Positions 1-7,311 of a DNA stretch of 64,000 bases are shown one piece after another. Under the pieces are notes generated by a model. It did not search any database. It was not told the origin of the DNA and saw only the letters and a list, made by a program, of their open reading frames with translations. Position 1 is the first letter of the stretch. Each line of letters starts with the position of its first letter. A program made the translations under genes and the position numbers. This DNA comes from Labrys sp. WJW. Lineage in GTDB: Bacteria; Pseudomonadota; Alphaproteobacteria; Rhizobiales; Labraceae. Location of the stretch: positions 107,328 through 171,327 of the forward strand of contig NZ_LYXZ01000016.1 in NCBI RefSeq assembly GCF_001676615.1, written 5' to 3'.

Positions 1-231
1 GGGATCGAGATCATCCAGCAGAGCTTCTTCAACGAGTTCACCATCCGGGTATCAGGCAGTGCCGCCTCGCTACTGGAGAAGCTGGCAGCCCGGGGTATTC
101 TGGGCGGCGTGCCCTATTCGCGCCTGTCGCCCAATGCGGAGCTGAAGGATCTGTTGATCATCGCTTCCACCGAAGTGAACACCGACGAGGACCGCACCGC
201 CCTCGTCAGCGCCCTGAAGGAGCTGGTCTGA
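1..231 (+). CDS. gcvPA: Glycine dehydrogenase (decarboxylating) subunit 1, C-terminal part
   Basis: Only the last 76 codons are present; the frame is open from base 1 and ends in TGA at 229-231. The visible residues (GIEIIQQSFFNEF near the start, GGVPYSRL in the middle, then a helix-rich end ALKELV) fit the C-terminal domain of the N-terminal half of the P-protein of the glycine cleavage system, which decarboxylates glycine with pyridoxal phosphate and passes the aminomethyl group to lipoyl-GcvH. The stop overlaps the ATG of the next gene by one base (TGATG), so the two halves of the split P-protein are translationally coupled. The 5' part and any gcvT/gcvH lie outside the window. Confidence 0.9.
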   Translation, partial: GIEIIQQSFFNEFTIRVSGSAASLLEKLAARGILGGVPYSRLSPNAELKDLLIIASTEVNTDEDRTALVSALKELV

Positions 232-1796
232 TGTTGAACCGTCAGGGGCGTCCCTCCTCCCCCGGCGAAGGCGCCGAGGCCTTCAACCCCACCTTCACCG
301 GCAACCGCGCCCTCATCATCGAGGAAGCCCTGCTGTTCGAGATCGGCCGCACGGATGTGACCGGCGTCGACGTCGAGGAGGTCGAGGATTTCGAACCGAG
401 GCTCGGTGCCTTCGAGCGCAAGGATCCGATCGGCCTGCCCGGCTTTGCCGAGCCGGAGGCGATGCGCCATTTCGTGCGCCTGAGCCAGAAGAATTTCGGC
501 ATCGATACCGGGCTTTTCCCGCTCGGCTCCTGTACCATGAAGCACAATCCGCGCCTCAACGAGAAGGTGGCGCGGCTGCCGGGCTTTGCCGACATTCACC
601 CGCTGCAGCCGATTTCAACCGTGCCCGGCGCGCTGGCGGTGATCGATCATCTCGCCCATTACCTCAAGACCCTCACCGGCATGCCGGCGGTGGCGATGAG
701 CCCGAAGGCCGGCGCGCATGGCGAGCTCTGCGGCATGATGGCGATCAAGGCCGCCATCGCGGCCAGGGGCGAAGGCGAGACCCGCAAGGTCGTGCTGGTG
801 CCCGATTCGGCCCATGGCACCAATCCGGCCACCGCCGCCCTGATCGGCTTCACGGTGGAGTCCATCCCTGTGCGCGCGGACGGCACCGTCGATCCGGCGG
901 AAATCAAGAAGGCCCTGGGCCCGCATGTCGCCGCGATCATGCTGACCAACCCCAACACCTGCGGCCTGTTCGAGCGCGACGTCAGCGCCATCGCCGACGT
1001 GGTGCACGAGGCGGGCGCCTATTTCTACTGCGACGGCGCCAATTTCAACGCCATTGTCGGCAAGGTCCGTCCCGGCGATCTCGGCATCGATGCCATGCAC
1101 ATCAACCTGCACAAGACCTTCTCGACGCCCCATGGCGGCGGTGGGCCGGGCGCGGGGCCGGTGGTGCTCTCCGAAAAGCTCGCGCCCTTCGCGCCCTTCC
1201 CCTATGTCGTCAATGCCCGCGTGCTGGTCGAACGGGCCGAAGAGGTGATGAATGGCGAGACGCCCTTCGGCCGCCTCACCGCCTTCCACGGCCAGATGGG
1301 CATGTTCACGCGGGCGCTGACCTACATGCTCTCCCATGGCACCGACGGCATGCGGCAGGCCTCGGAAGATGCGGTCCTTTCCGCCAACTATATCCGTGCC
1401 GGCCTGGCTGATCTGATGTCGGCCCCCTTCGGCGACCAGCCCTGCATGCATGAGGCGCTGTTCGACGACACCTGGCTGAAGGATACCGGCGTGACCACGC
1501 TCGATTTCGCCAAGGCGATGATCGACGAGGGCTATCATCCGATGACGATGTATTTCCCCCTCGTGGTGCACGGCGCCATGCTGATCGAGCCGACGGAGAG
1601 CGAATCCAAGGCCTCGCTCGATCTGTTCATCGCCGCGCTGCGCGACCTTGCCTTGTCAGCCAGGCGCGGCGAGATCGAGCGCTTCTCCGGCGCCCCCTAC
1701 CACGCCCCGCGCCGGCGCCTGGACGAAACCCGTGCCGCCCGCCAGCCCGTGCTGCGCTGGACGCAGCCCGAGCCCATCAAGGACGCGGCGGAATAG
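231..1796 (+). CDS. gcvPB: Glycine dehydrogenase (decarboxylating) subunit 2
   Basis: A 521-residue protein, the usual length for the C-terminal half of a two-subunit P-protein. It holds the pyridoxal-phosphate site: INLHKTFSTPHGGGGPGAG places the Schiff-base lysine at about residue 295, followed by the glycine-rich loop. Other family blocks are GSCTMKHNPR near residue 100 and PDSAHGTNPA near 191. Together with GcvPA it forms the alpha2beta2 enzyme that decarboxylates glycine for one-carbon metabolism. The start is fixed by the one-base overlap with the gcvPA stop. Many relatives in this order carry a single fused gcvP, so the split form is a mild taxonomic marker. A GC-rich hairpin follows the stop. 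Confidence 0.97.
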   Translation: MLNRQGRPSSPGEGAEAFNPTFTGNRALIIEEALLFEIGRTDVTGVDVEEVEDFEPRLGAFERKDPIGLPGFAEPEAMRHFVRLSQKNFGIDTGLFPLGSCTMKHNPRLNEKVARLPGFADIHPLQPISTVPGALAVIDHLAHYLKTLTGMPAVAMSPKAGAHGELCGMMAIKAAIAARGEGETRKVVLVPDSAHGTNPATAALIGFTVESIPVRADGTVDPAEIKKALGPHVAAIMLTNPNTCGLFERDVSAIADVVHEAGAYFYCDGANFNAIVGKVRPGDLGIDAMHINLHKTFSTPHGGGGPGAGPVVLSEKLAPFAPFPYVVNARVLVERAEEVMNGETPFGRLTAFHGQMGMFTRALTYMLSHGTDGMRQASEDAVLSANYIRAGLADLMSAPFGDQPCMHEALFDDTWLKDTGVTTLDFAKAMIDEGYHPMTMYFPLVVHGAMLIEPTESESKASLDLFIAALRDLALSARRGEIERFSGAPYHAPRRRLDETRAARQPVLRWTQPEPIKDAAE

Positions 1797-1808
1797 GAAA
1801 CGATCATT

Positions 1809-1832
1809 CCCGCCGGACACAAGCCCGGCGGG
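1809..1832. terminator. GC-rich hairpin after gcvPB
   Basis: An 8-bp perfect inverted repeat (CCCGCCGG at 1809-1816 and CCGGCGGG at 1825-1832) lies 12 bases after the gcvPB stop. There is no following T-run, so this is only a possible intrinsic terminator or a processing hairpin. Confidence 0.4.
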
Positions 1833-1856
1833 GCTTGCACAGAGACCGAGCCAAGC

Positions 1857-2255
1857 ATGGGCTTTTTCCAGCTCTCCGTCGACCGCAATCTCGACACCGA
1901 GACGATCAGAAGCGCCATCCGGCACTATTTCGGGCCGGACCGGACGATCACCTATTTCGGTTCCAAGGACGAAATGATCGAGAGCTGGGGTGCGAGTAGC
2001 AGCACCCCGCTCGACGTCCATGTCATCGTGGAAGCTCTGAGCGAAACCTATCCTCTCCTGCTCGAAGTCTGGCAACCCGGCCCGGACTCGCTCGAAGAGG
2101 AGCGACGCTTCGCGATCTATTTTTCGAAGGTAGCGGATTGCTACTCGATCATCACCGACGAGGAGTTGAACCCCTATAGCTGGTATTGCGTGCACCCATC
2201 GGGGAAGATTGAGACGATTTACCTCACCGACGCCGATATGGGCGTGGAGGAGTAA
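1857..2255 (+). CDS. Hypothetical protein, 132 residues
   Basis: I do not recognise this family. The protein is acidic and soluble-looking: no signal peptide, no membrane segment and no cysteine cluster (two isolated Cys). It begins with a beta-strand-like segment (MGFFQLSVDRNL) and is rich in Tyr, Ile and Glu, ending in an acidic MGVEE tail. The upstream spacer to gcvPB is 60 bases and contains a hairpin, and no strong ribosome-binding site precedes the ATG. Codon use is less GC-biased than gcvPB, as for the next genes downstream, so it may belong to an acquired patch (1857-3766). It faces the ABC operon tail-to-tail. Confidence 0.6.
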   Translation: MGFFQLSVDRNLDTETIRSAIRHYFGPDRTITYFGSKDEMIESWGASSSTPLDVHVIVEALSETYPLLLEVWQPGPDSLEEERRFAIYFSKVADCYSIITDEELNPYSWYCVHPSGKIETIYLTDADMGVEE

Positions 2256-2281
2256 GTAACAGCAATTAAGCAAGGATGATG

Positions 2282-3766
2282 TTATCGTTTTGGCAAGAAC
2301 GGATGCGGGTGCATGTAATAAACGCGTAAATCCTCCTTCATCAGCATAGCAGCCCATAGAATTGCAACCATACAAAGCCCCCCTACTACGACTGCAAATG
2401 ATCCAGTAAATGCCAAAATAATCGCGAGGGCCAATGCAAAAGGCAACAATATAATCATAGTATATTCTTCTTTTAAATTTATCTCAATACCCTTTCTAAA
2501 TATATCTTTTAAAATAAACCGCGCCCTGATAAAACTTACGGCAAGCAATAAAATATTAATTACAGAAAGCCACGGTAAGAAATCCAACAACGCATAATTC
2601 ATATTATACAAAAATACAATTATCATGCCAATATTTATACTCAAAGCATCTAAGATAAAATCTTGAATTGCCGGTGAGATAACGACACCGAGAAACCCAA
2701 CCTTCAGAGATTGCCCCTGCCCACTCATCGGCATCAATGCCGCAAACTCACGATCAGACGACTTATCCTGATTGAATTTCGAAACCATTTCGTCCTGATC
2801 TCGGCTTGATGAATTAAATATAGCGAGAAAGAACCAAAAAAAATTCGGAGACGGATTTAAATTGCCGGCAAGAAAATAGTCGAAACCAATCATTATACCT
2901 GCAATTAAGCCGACAACCACGAAACGGCGCCGCAGTCCAACCACTGCCTGTCGCCACCCAAAGCCAATGTTGAGGTTTCTCCATAAGAGACACCGCAGTG
3001 CTTCGACCGACGATACCGGCCCTTCTGGCGGAGTTACCGGCTCAAAGACAAAAGCAGAGCTACTCGGCATCGCTGGCTTGCGTTCAGTAGGCTGAGTTTG
3101 CACTAGCAGAGCTTTACTGACGGCCCCTATTGAAGTCTTAACTTTGTATCCAATTGGCTGCGAGGCGACAAGTCTTGGCAACTCGGTTGCGGGCCAGTAG
3201 AGATGCATGGCGATAGCAATCAGGCACAATGTCAGCATCAATACAGCCCATTCGAAAAAATGAGGAATCTCTGCCCGCCGCCCTGTTTCTTCAAGTACAA
3301 ATAGTGCTGCAGCGAGGCCGACCAGAACACCTGCCTTCACCCTCGGTTGCATCTTCTTGTCGGAGCCAGTTCGTAACGCGACCAAGCCTCCCATGGCGAG
3401 GCAAGCCTGAATGGCGCAACAAACCAACCCTTCGGTCAAGGAACGTCGGCACAATCCAATGATCAAGGATGGCAGAGCGGTCTGGGCAGCCGCTGAAATA
3501 AGAAGTCCCTCGACGGCATAGCGGTCAAGGCGAGGAACGAGCAAGTCCTTTGCCGCCTCAACACGATGTCGGGCCACTTCCAAGGCATAGTACCAGCACG
3601 CTGCAGAAGAACCGAGATAGATGGGCATCACGCGCGTGTAAACTTGACCGTCGAGGCGCAGCAAAGGAGATATGACGAGTAGCACCACAAACGAGAGCAG
3701 ATAAGAAGCTGCGGCTGCAGGATCGCAACCCAACGTCAATTTCAGCCAGATCTGCTCCCGTTTCAT
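2282..3766 (-). CDS. Polytopic membrane protein, putative ABC permease
   Basis: A 494-residue integral membrane protein with hydrophobic segments at roughly residues 20-35, 45-65, 95-150, 165-190, 275-320 and several from 350 to 480. Its start (ATG at 3766) overlaps the stop of the ABC ATPase gene by four bases, so it is almost certainly the membrane partner of that ATPase and under the same GntR regulator. The sequence does not match a permease family I can name with confidence. Base composition is striking: 2282-2940, the 3' half, is very AT-rich with runs of A and T and Ile/Asn/Lys-rich codons, quite unlike all neighbours, which suggests acquisition or a relaxed gene. No frameshift is visible; the frame is intact to the C-terminal HPHPFLPKR. 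Confidence 0.75.
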   Translation of the reverse strand: MKREQIWLKLTLGCDPAAAASYLLSFVVLLVISPLLRLDGQVYTRVMPIYLGSSAACWYYALEVARHRVEAAKDLLVPRLDRYAVEGLLISAAAQTALPSLIIGLCRRSLTEGLVCCAIQACLAMGGLVALRTGSDKKMQPRVKAGVLVGLAAALFVLEETGRRAEIPHFFEWAVLMLTLCLIAIAMHLYWPATELPRLVASQPIGYKVKTSIGAVSKALLVQTQPTERKPAMPSSSAFVFEPVTPPEGPVSSVEALRCLLWRNLNIGFGWRQAVVGLRRRFVVVGLIAGIMIGFDYFLAGNLNPSPNFFWFFLAIFNSSSRDQDEMVSKFNQDKSSDREFAALMPMSGQGQSLKVGFLGVVISPAIQDFILDALSINIGMIIVFLYNMNYALLDFLPWLSVINILLLAVSFIRARFILKDIFRKGIEINLKEEYTMIILLPFALALAIILAFTGSFAVVVGGLCMVAILWAAMLMKEDLRVYYMHPHPFLPKR

Positions 3767-4656
3767 TGCGCAATCTCCACGAAGAGATCCTCGATGCCGA
3801 GCGTTCTGATCCCAGCCCGACGGGCGAAATCGGGCCAGTCTTCGGCGGGCGAGCGCCGAAGCACCAGCGAGATGGCGCCATCAGCCAGAATTCGACGATG
3901 AAGCTCTCCTACAATGGAGCTTTCCGGCAGTGCATGGGACGGCACGACCACCTGGGCCACGCATTCCTTGAGATCATCCGCCGGAGCATCCAGGATGACG
4001 CGTCCCTGATGCAGGAACAGGATACGCGAGGCCACGCGTTCGAGATCGGACACGATATGCGTCGAGAACAACACGGTGGTTCCGCCTTCCCCGGCCCGGA
4101 TCACGATGTCGCGTAAGAGCTCCCGGCGGACCGCAGGATCGAGCGCAGCGGCGGGCTCGTCCAGGACCAGGAGCTCGGGACGAATGGCCAGTGCGCGCAC
4201 CAGTTCGACCTGTTGGCGTTCTCCCGGCGAAAGTGCCGAGAGATTGCGATCGATCGGGATCTGGGCGCGCTTGAGTGCCTCATTCACATAGTCTCGATCC
4301 AATCTCGGATAGAGTCGGGCGATGAAGTGCATCATCTGCTTGACCGACATCCATTCGAGTGCGGTCGGGGTCTGCGACACATAGGCCAGACGTTCCTTGA
4401 CGCCGTCGCTCATGGTCAAGGCCGGTTCGTCGAAGACCCAGGCCGTGCCGGCCTCGACTTCGATCAGGCCGAGCAAAGCCCGGATCAGCGTCGATTTGCC
4501 GGCGCCGTTTCGACCGACGAGCCCGACGATCTCGCCGGGCTCTATGCGCACGCTGACATTGGTGAGGGCCTGATGCGTACCGTAGACCTTACTGAGCCCA
4601 GCCGCGCGTATCGGCGTCGCTGCCGGAATCGATTGAGTCGACGCAAAATTCGTCAT
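3763..4656 (-). CDS. ABC transporter ATP-binding protein
   Basis: A 297-residue ABC ATPase. The Walker A motif GRNGAGKS is at residues 48-55, the signature LSPGERQQVE at about 140-150 and the Walker B stretch LLVLDEPAAALDP shortly after, with the switch histidine in FSTHIVSDLE. The layout is that of stand-alone ATPases of the YtrB/BcrA type, which pair with a separate membrane protein and a small GntR regulator. Both ends overlap neighbours by four bases (ATGA), upstream with the GntR gene and downstream with the membrane protein, giving a tightly coupled three-gene operon. Substrate is unknown; export of an antimicrobial or lipid-like compound, or envelope maintenance, is the usual role of such systems. 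Confidence 0.92.
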   Translation of the reverse strand: MTNFASTQSIPAATPIRAAGLSKVYGTHQALTNVSVRIEPGEIVGLVGRNGAGKSTLIRALLGLIEVEAGTAWVFDEPALTMSDGVKERLAYVSQTPTALEWMSVKQMMHFIARLYPRLDRDYVNEALKRAQIPIDRNLSALSPGERQQVELVRALAIRPELLVLDEPAAALDPAVRRELLRDIVIRAGEGGTTVLFSTHIVSDLERVASRILFLHQGRVILDAPADDLKECVAQVVVPSHALPESSIVGELHRRILADGAISLVLRRSPAEDWPDFARRAGIRTLGIEDLFVEIAQ

Positions 4657-5042
4657 TCCTTCCCCTCCAGCAAGGCCGTCAGCCTGCGCAAGATGACGTC
4701 GTCGGGCAGTTCCAATTCACGCGCCTGACGCGCCAGTTCCACGAGATGAGGTTCGATCAGTGCGAGGCGCTGGTCGAGTGAGGCAGCGCGCCGGGACGAC
4801 GTCGCGACGATCATGCCTCGTCCCTGCAGGCGTTCGAGGTGCCCTTCGGTTTCCAGCAGTGAATAGGCACGCGACACCGTCATCGGATTGATCGCATGGA
4901 AGCCGGCCACCTCACGCACAGAGGGCAAAGACGCGCCCTTCTCCAACTGGCCGCTCACGATCATGCGGCGCAATTGGCCGGCGATCTGTCGATAGATCGG
5001 CTCAGCCGCACCGGGCAGAATGGCGAATTCCGAAGCGTCCAT
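4653..5042 (-). CDS. GntR family regulator, YtrA subfamily
   Basis: A 129-residue regulator if translation begins at the ATG of MDASEF. The winged helix-turn-helix covers about residues 14-80 (EPIYRQIAGQLRRMI, then LPSVREVAGFHAINPMTVSR) and the short C-terminal tail of about 45 residues is typical of YtrA-type GntR proteins that control a co-transcribed ABC transporter. An in-frame ATG 42 bases upstream exists, but it lies upstream of the predicted -10 element and adds residues without family similarity. The chosen ATG follows a good -10 by 7 bases, so the mRNA is probably leaderless. The stop overlaps the ABC ATPase start by four bases. Confidence 0.9.
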   Translation of the reverse strand: MDASEFAILPGAAEPIYRQIAGQLRRMIVSGQLEKGASLPSVREVAGFHAINPMTVSRAYSLLETEGHLERLQGRGMIVATSSRRAASLDQRLALIEPHLVELARQARELELPDDVILRRLTALLEGKE

Positions 5043-5077
5043 GTGTATCAATATAGCAATACACCTGCGGTATGCAA
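5043..5077 (-). promoter_or_regulatory. Promoter and operator of the GntR-ABC operon, probably leaderless
   Basis: Read on the minus strand, TTGCAT (5077-5072) and TATATT (5055-5050) are separated by 16 bases and lie 7 bases before the ATG at 5042, so transcription should begin at or next to the start codon. The -10 sits inside an inverted repeat GTGTAT-N10-ATACAC (5043-5064), which matches the half-site pattern known for YtrA-type regulators and would let the regulator block RNA polymerase and hence its own synthesis. Confidence 0.65.
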
Positions 5078-5101
5078 TCGCCATGAAAAGGAACGGTGGC
5101 C

Positions 5102-5536
5102 TCAGCCCCTATTGTGCTCGCTCACCTTCACTCGCCCCGGCGCGAAATGGGCCTCCAGCACCGGCAGGGCCTGGCGGGGATCGCAGCGCCCGCACATGAA
5201 GATGTCGAGGGCGGCATAGCCGGTCTCGGGCCAGGTGTGGATGCTGATATGGGATTCGGCGAGCAGGGCGACGCCGGTGATGCCGCCTGTCTCGCCGAAG
5301 CCATGCAGCTTGACGCCGAGCACCGTGGCGCCGCAGGCGGTTGCGGCCTTGCGCAGGGCGCGTTCGATGCCCGCGGCATCGGTGAGGCCCTGGCAGTCCC
5401 AGAAGTCGATGAGCAGATGCAGGCCAGGCGCGAAGGCGCGGGCCTGGATGGGCGTAGCATCCGCCGGCGGAGCCGGCCCGGCTCTCGAGGTTTGCGCTTG
5501 CGCTGCCAATGGCTTTCCCTGATCTGCCCGCGCCAT
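5102..5536 (-). CDS. speD: S-adenosylmethionine decarboxylase proenzyme
   Basis: A 144-residue class 1b AdoMet decarboxylase. The proenzyme cleaves itself before the serine of LAESHISIHTWPE to make the pyruvoyl cofactor. Ser95, His100 and Cys115 have exactly the spacing of the Thermotoga enzyme (Ser63, His68, Cys83). The product, decarboxylated AdoMet, is the aminopropyl donor for spermidine-synthase-type enzymes, and a membrane-anchored one is encoded two genes upstream. The first 32 residues are an Ala/Pro/Gln-rich extension absent from the minimal enzyme. The ATG at 5536 overlaps the stop of the FAD enzyme gene by one base (a GTG one codon earlier is possible), so it is the last gene of the polyamine-membrane cluster. 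Confidence 0.95.
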   Translation of the reverse strand: MARADQGKPLAAQAQTSRAGPAPPADATPIQARAFAPGLHLLIDFWDCQGLTDAAGIERALRKAATACGATVLGVKLHGFGETGGITGVALLAESHISIHTWPETGYAALDIFMCGRCDPRQALPVLEAHFAPGRVKVSEHNRG

Positions 5537-7188
5537 CACAGCACCGTTTCGAAGGGATGGCCACTATAGGCCATGGCCCTCTCCGCCGCACGCGCGCCAT
5601 GCGTATAGGCTTCCTCGAAGATGGAGACGCCGCTCATGTCGGAATGGGCGGTGAAGACCGGCGGGCGCTGCTGCAGGCCGGCCCGCCGCTGAGTGCCCCA
5701 GATGAAGCCCGGCACAGGCCGGATCATGGCATGGCCCCAGACCCAGACATCAACCCGCTCGACATGACCTTCGAGCTCGGGATGCACGGCGAGGAGCTCT
5801 TTCAGGAAGATCGCCTGCCAGTCCGCCAGGGGACGGGCGAGCGCCTCGCGGCGGGCATCCTCGGGCGGCAGATGGCTGATCGGCCAGTAATAGGTCAGCA
5901 CCGTCCGCGTCGGGCGCATCTGCGTGATCTGATGGGTGGCGACGACATAGCCAAGCAAGGAACTGTCGAACACGACATTGTCCCAGCTCAGATTGGCGCC
6001 GGTGCCGCCGGGCAGCCGGTCGAGCGTGATATTGGCGACTGCCCAGGGGGCATAGGAGAAACCGGCGGCAAGGCTCGGATCCCGGAGCAACCGTGCCGTG
6101 ACGAAATGCGGCGTCGCCAGGATGGCCGCCTTGGCCTCGATGCGGAAAGCCTTGTCGGCGGCCGCGTCCCAGACGTCGACGGTAACGCCATCACCCTTCG
6201 CCTCGACGGCATAAGCGAGCGATCGTGTCCGGATGCGGGGGCCGAGCGCGTCGGCAAGACGGCGCGCCAGATAGCCATTGCCCTCGGGCCAGGTGACCAG
6301 GCCCTGGTCCTCGGCATCGGCGCCGCGGCCGTTGCGGGCGGCGAAATAATGGATGCCGGCCCAGGCCGAGACGTCGCGCGAGCGCGTGCCGTAATCGTCG
6401 CGGCAGCAATAATCGACATACCAGGCCAATGACGGCGAGCGATAGCCCTCCCGCTCCATCCAGGCCGTCATGGTGAGGCCGTCGAGTGCCATCAGATCGT
6501 CGTCCTGGGAGCTCAGGTCGAGTGGAATGGCGAAGGCGCGCCGGCCGTCGCTGCCGATGCGCTGGCGAAACGCCTTCATCGCCGCAAAGAAGCGCTTGCC
6601 GTCGGCCTCCTCGTCGGCGTCGAGGCCGATGGAAGGCATCAGGCCCTCCTGCCAGCGCCCATAGCGATAGAGCCGCTCCGAGGGATCGGCGCAGAGGGCA
6701 TATTCGTCATAGATGGCCGTGCCCTTGGCGTCGTAGCCGGTGATGACGCCGAAATCCTGGAACAGCGCCCTGACAGCCCTGGCCTCCTCGGTGAGCAGCG
6801 GCACGTAGTGGGCGCCCCAGGGAAAGGCACAAACCTCGTTGCGGCCGCTGGAAGCATTGCCGCCGGGAGAAGCCTCCAGATCGAGCAGAAGGAAATCGTC
6901 ATAGCCGGCCTTGGCAAGGCGATAGCCGGCGCCGAGGCCCGCTATGCCGCCGCCCACGATGAGGATGTCGGTTTTCAGGATCTCCCCTGGTATCGGGAAG
7001 CTGCCGGTCCGCAACCTGTGACCGATGCGGGAAGACGCACCCACCAGTTCCCCGGGCACGGAACCACCCTCGCCGCTTCCAGTCATCCCCTTGCCCGCCA
7101 GCAATTCCCCGCCGACCAGCCCGGCGCCGGCCAGGCCGAGCGAGGCCGCCCCCAAGGCGAGGAATTGCTTGCGGCTGATCCGGGTCAT
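5536..7188 (-). CDS. FAD-dependent amine-oxidase-like protein, exported
   Basis: A 550-residue flavoprotein. An N-terminal basic and hydrophobic stretch (ISRKQFLALGAA, then LGLAGAGLVGG) looks like an export signal; it has RK rather than RR, so Tat use is uncertain. The dinucleotide-binding fold starts with ILIVGGGIAGLGAGY at about 76-89 and continues with an acidic end of strand two and PGGNASSGRN. The C-terminal part returns to the flavin with ARAAERAMAY. It resembles NAD(P)-binding/protoporphyrinogen- or amine-oxidase-type proteins found beside SpeD, SpeE-like and DUF350 genes. A polyamine or modified-membrane substrate is inferred from context only. Its stop overlaps speD; a REP-type palindrome separates it from the upstream gene. 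Confidence 0.85.
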   Translation of the reverse strand: MTRISRKQFLALGAASLGLAGAGLVGGELLAGKGMTGSGEGGSVPGELVGASSRIGHRLRTGSFPIPGEILKTDILIVGGGIAGLGAGYRLAKAGYDDFLLLDLEASPGGNASSGRNEVCAFPWGAHYVPLLTEEARAVRALFQDFGVITGYDAKGTAIYDEYALCADPSERLYRYGRWQEGLMPSIGLDADEEADGKRFFAAMKAFRQRIGSDGRRAFAIPLDLSSQDDDLMALDGLTMTAWMEREGYRSPSLAWYVDYCCRDDYGTRSRDVSAWAGIHYFAARNGRGADAEDQGLVTWPEGNGYLARRLADALGPRIRTRSLAYAVEAKGDGVTVDVWDAAADKAFRIEAKAAILATPHFVTARLLRDPSLAAGFSYAPWAVANITLDRLPGGTGANLSWDNVVFDSSLLGYVVATHQITQMRPTRTVLTYYWPISHLPPEDARREALARPLADWQAIFLKELLAVHPELEGHVERVDVWVWGHAMIRPVPGFIWGTQRRAGLQQRPPVFTAHSDMSGVSIFEEAYTHGARAAERAMAYSGHPFETVL

Positions 7189-7209
7189 GGTGAAGGCCGC
7201 CCTGAAAAC

Positions 7210-7286
7210 GTCATTACGAGCGCAGCGAAGCGATCCAATCCGTTGGGCGGGGCAGAGCTGGATTGCTTCGCTGCGCTCGCAATGAC
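7210..7286. repeat. REP-type palindromic repeat, copy 1
   Basis: Arms of 28 bases (7210-7237 and 7259-7286) with two mismatches, beginning GTCATTACGAGCGCAGCGAA and ending TCGCTGCGCTCGCAATGAC. The same element recurs at 8871-8948 and 49079-49162. It fills the gap between the SpeE-like and FAD genes. Confidence 0.9.
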
Positions 7287-7311
7287 GGCCGGCAGGGTCG
7301 AAGCTGAATAT

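Noticed and set aside
5536..7188. A canonical twin-arginine signal on the FAD enzyme.
   Set aside because: The motif is SRKQF, not SRRxF; export is possible but Tat use is not shown.
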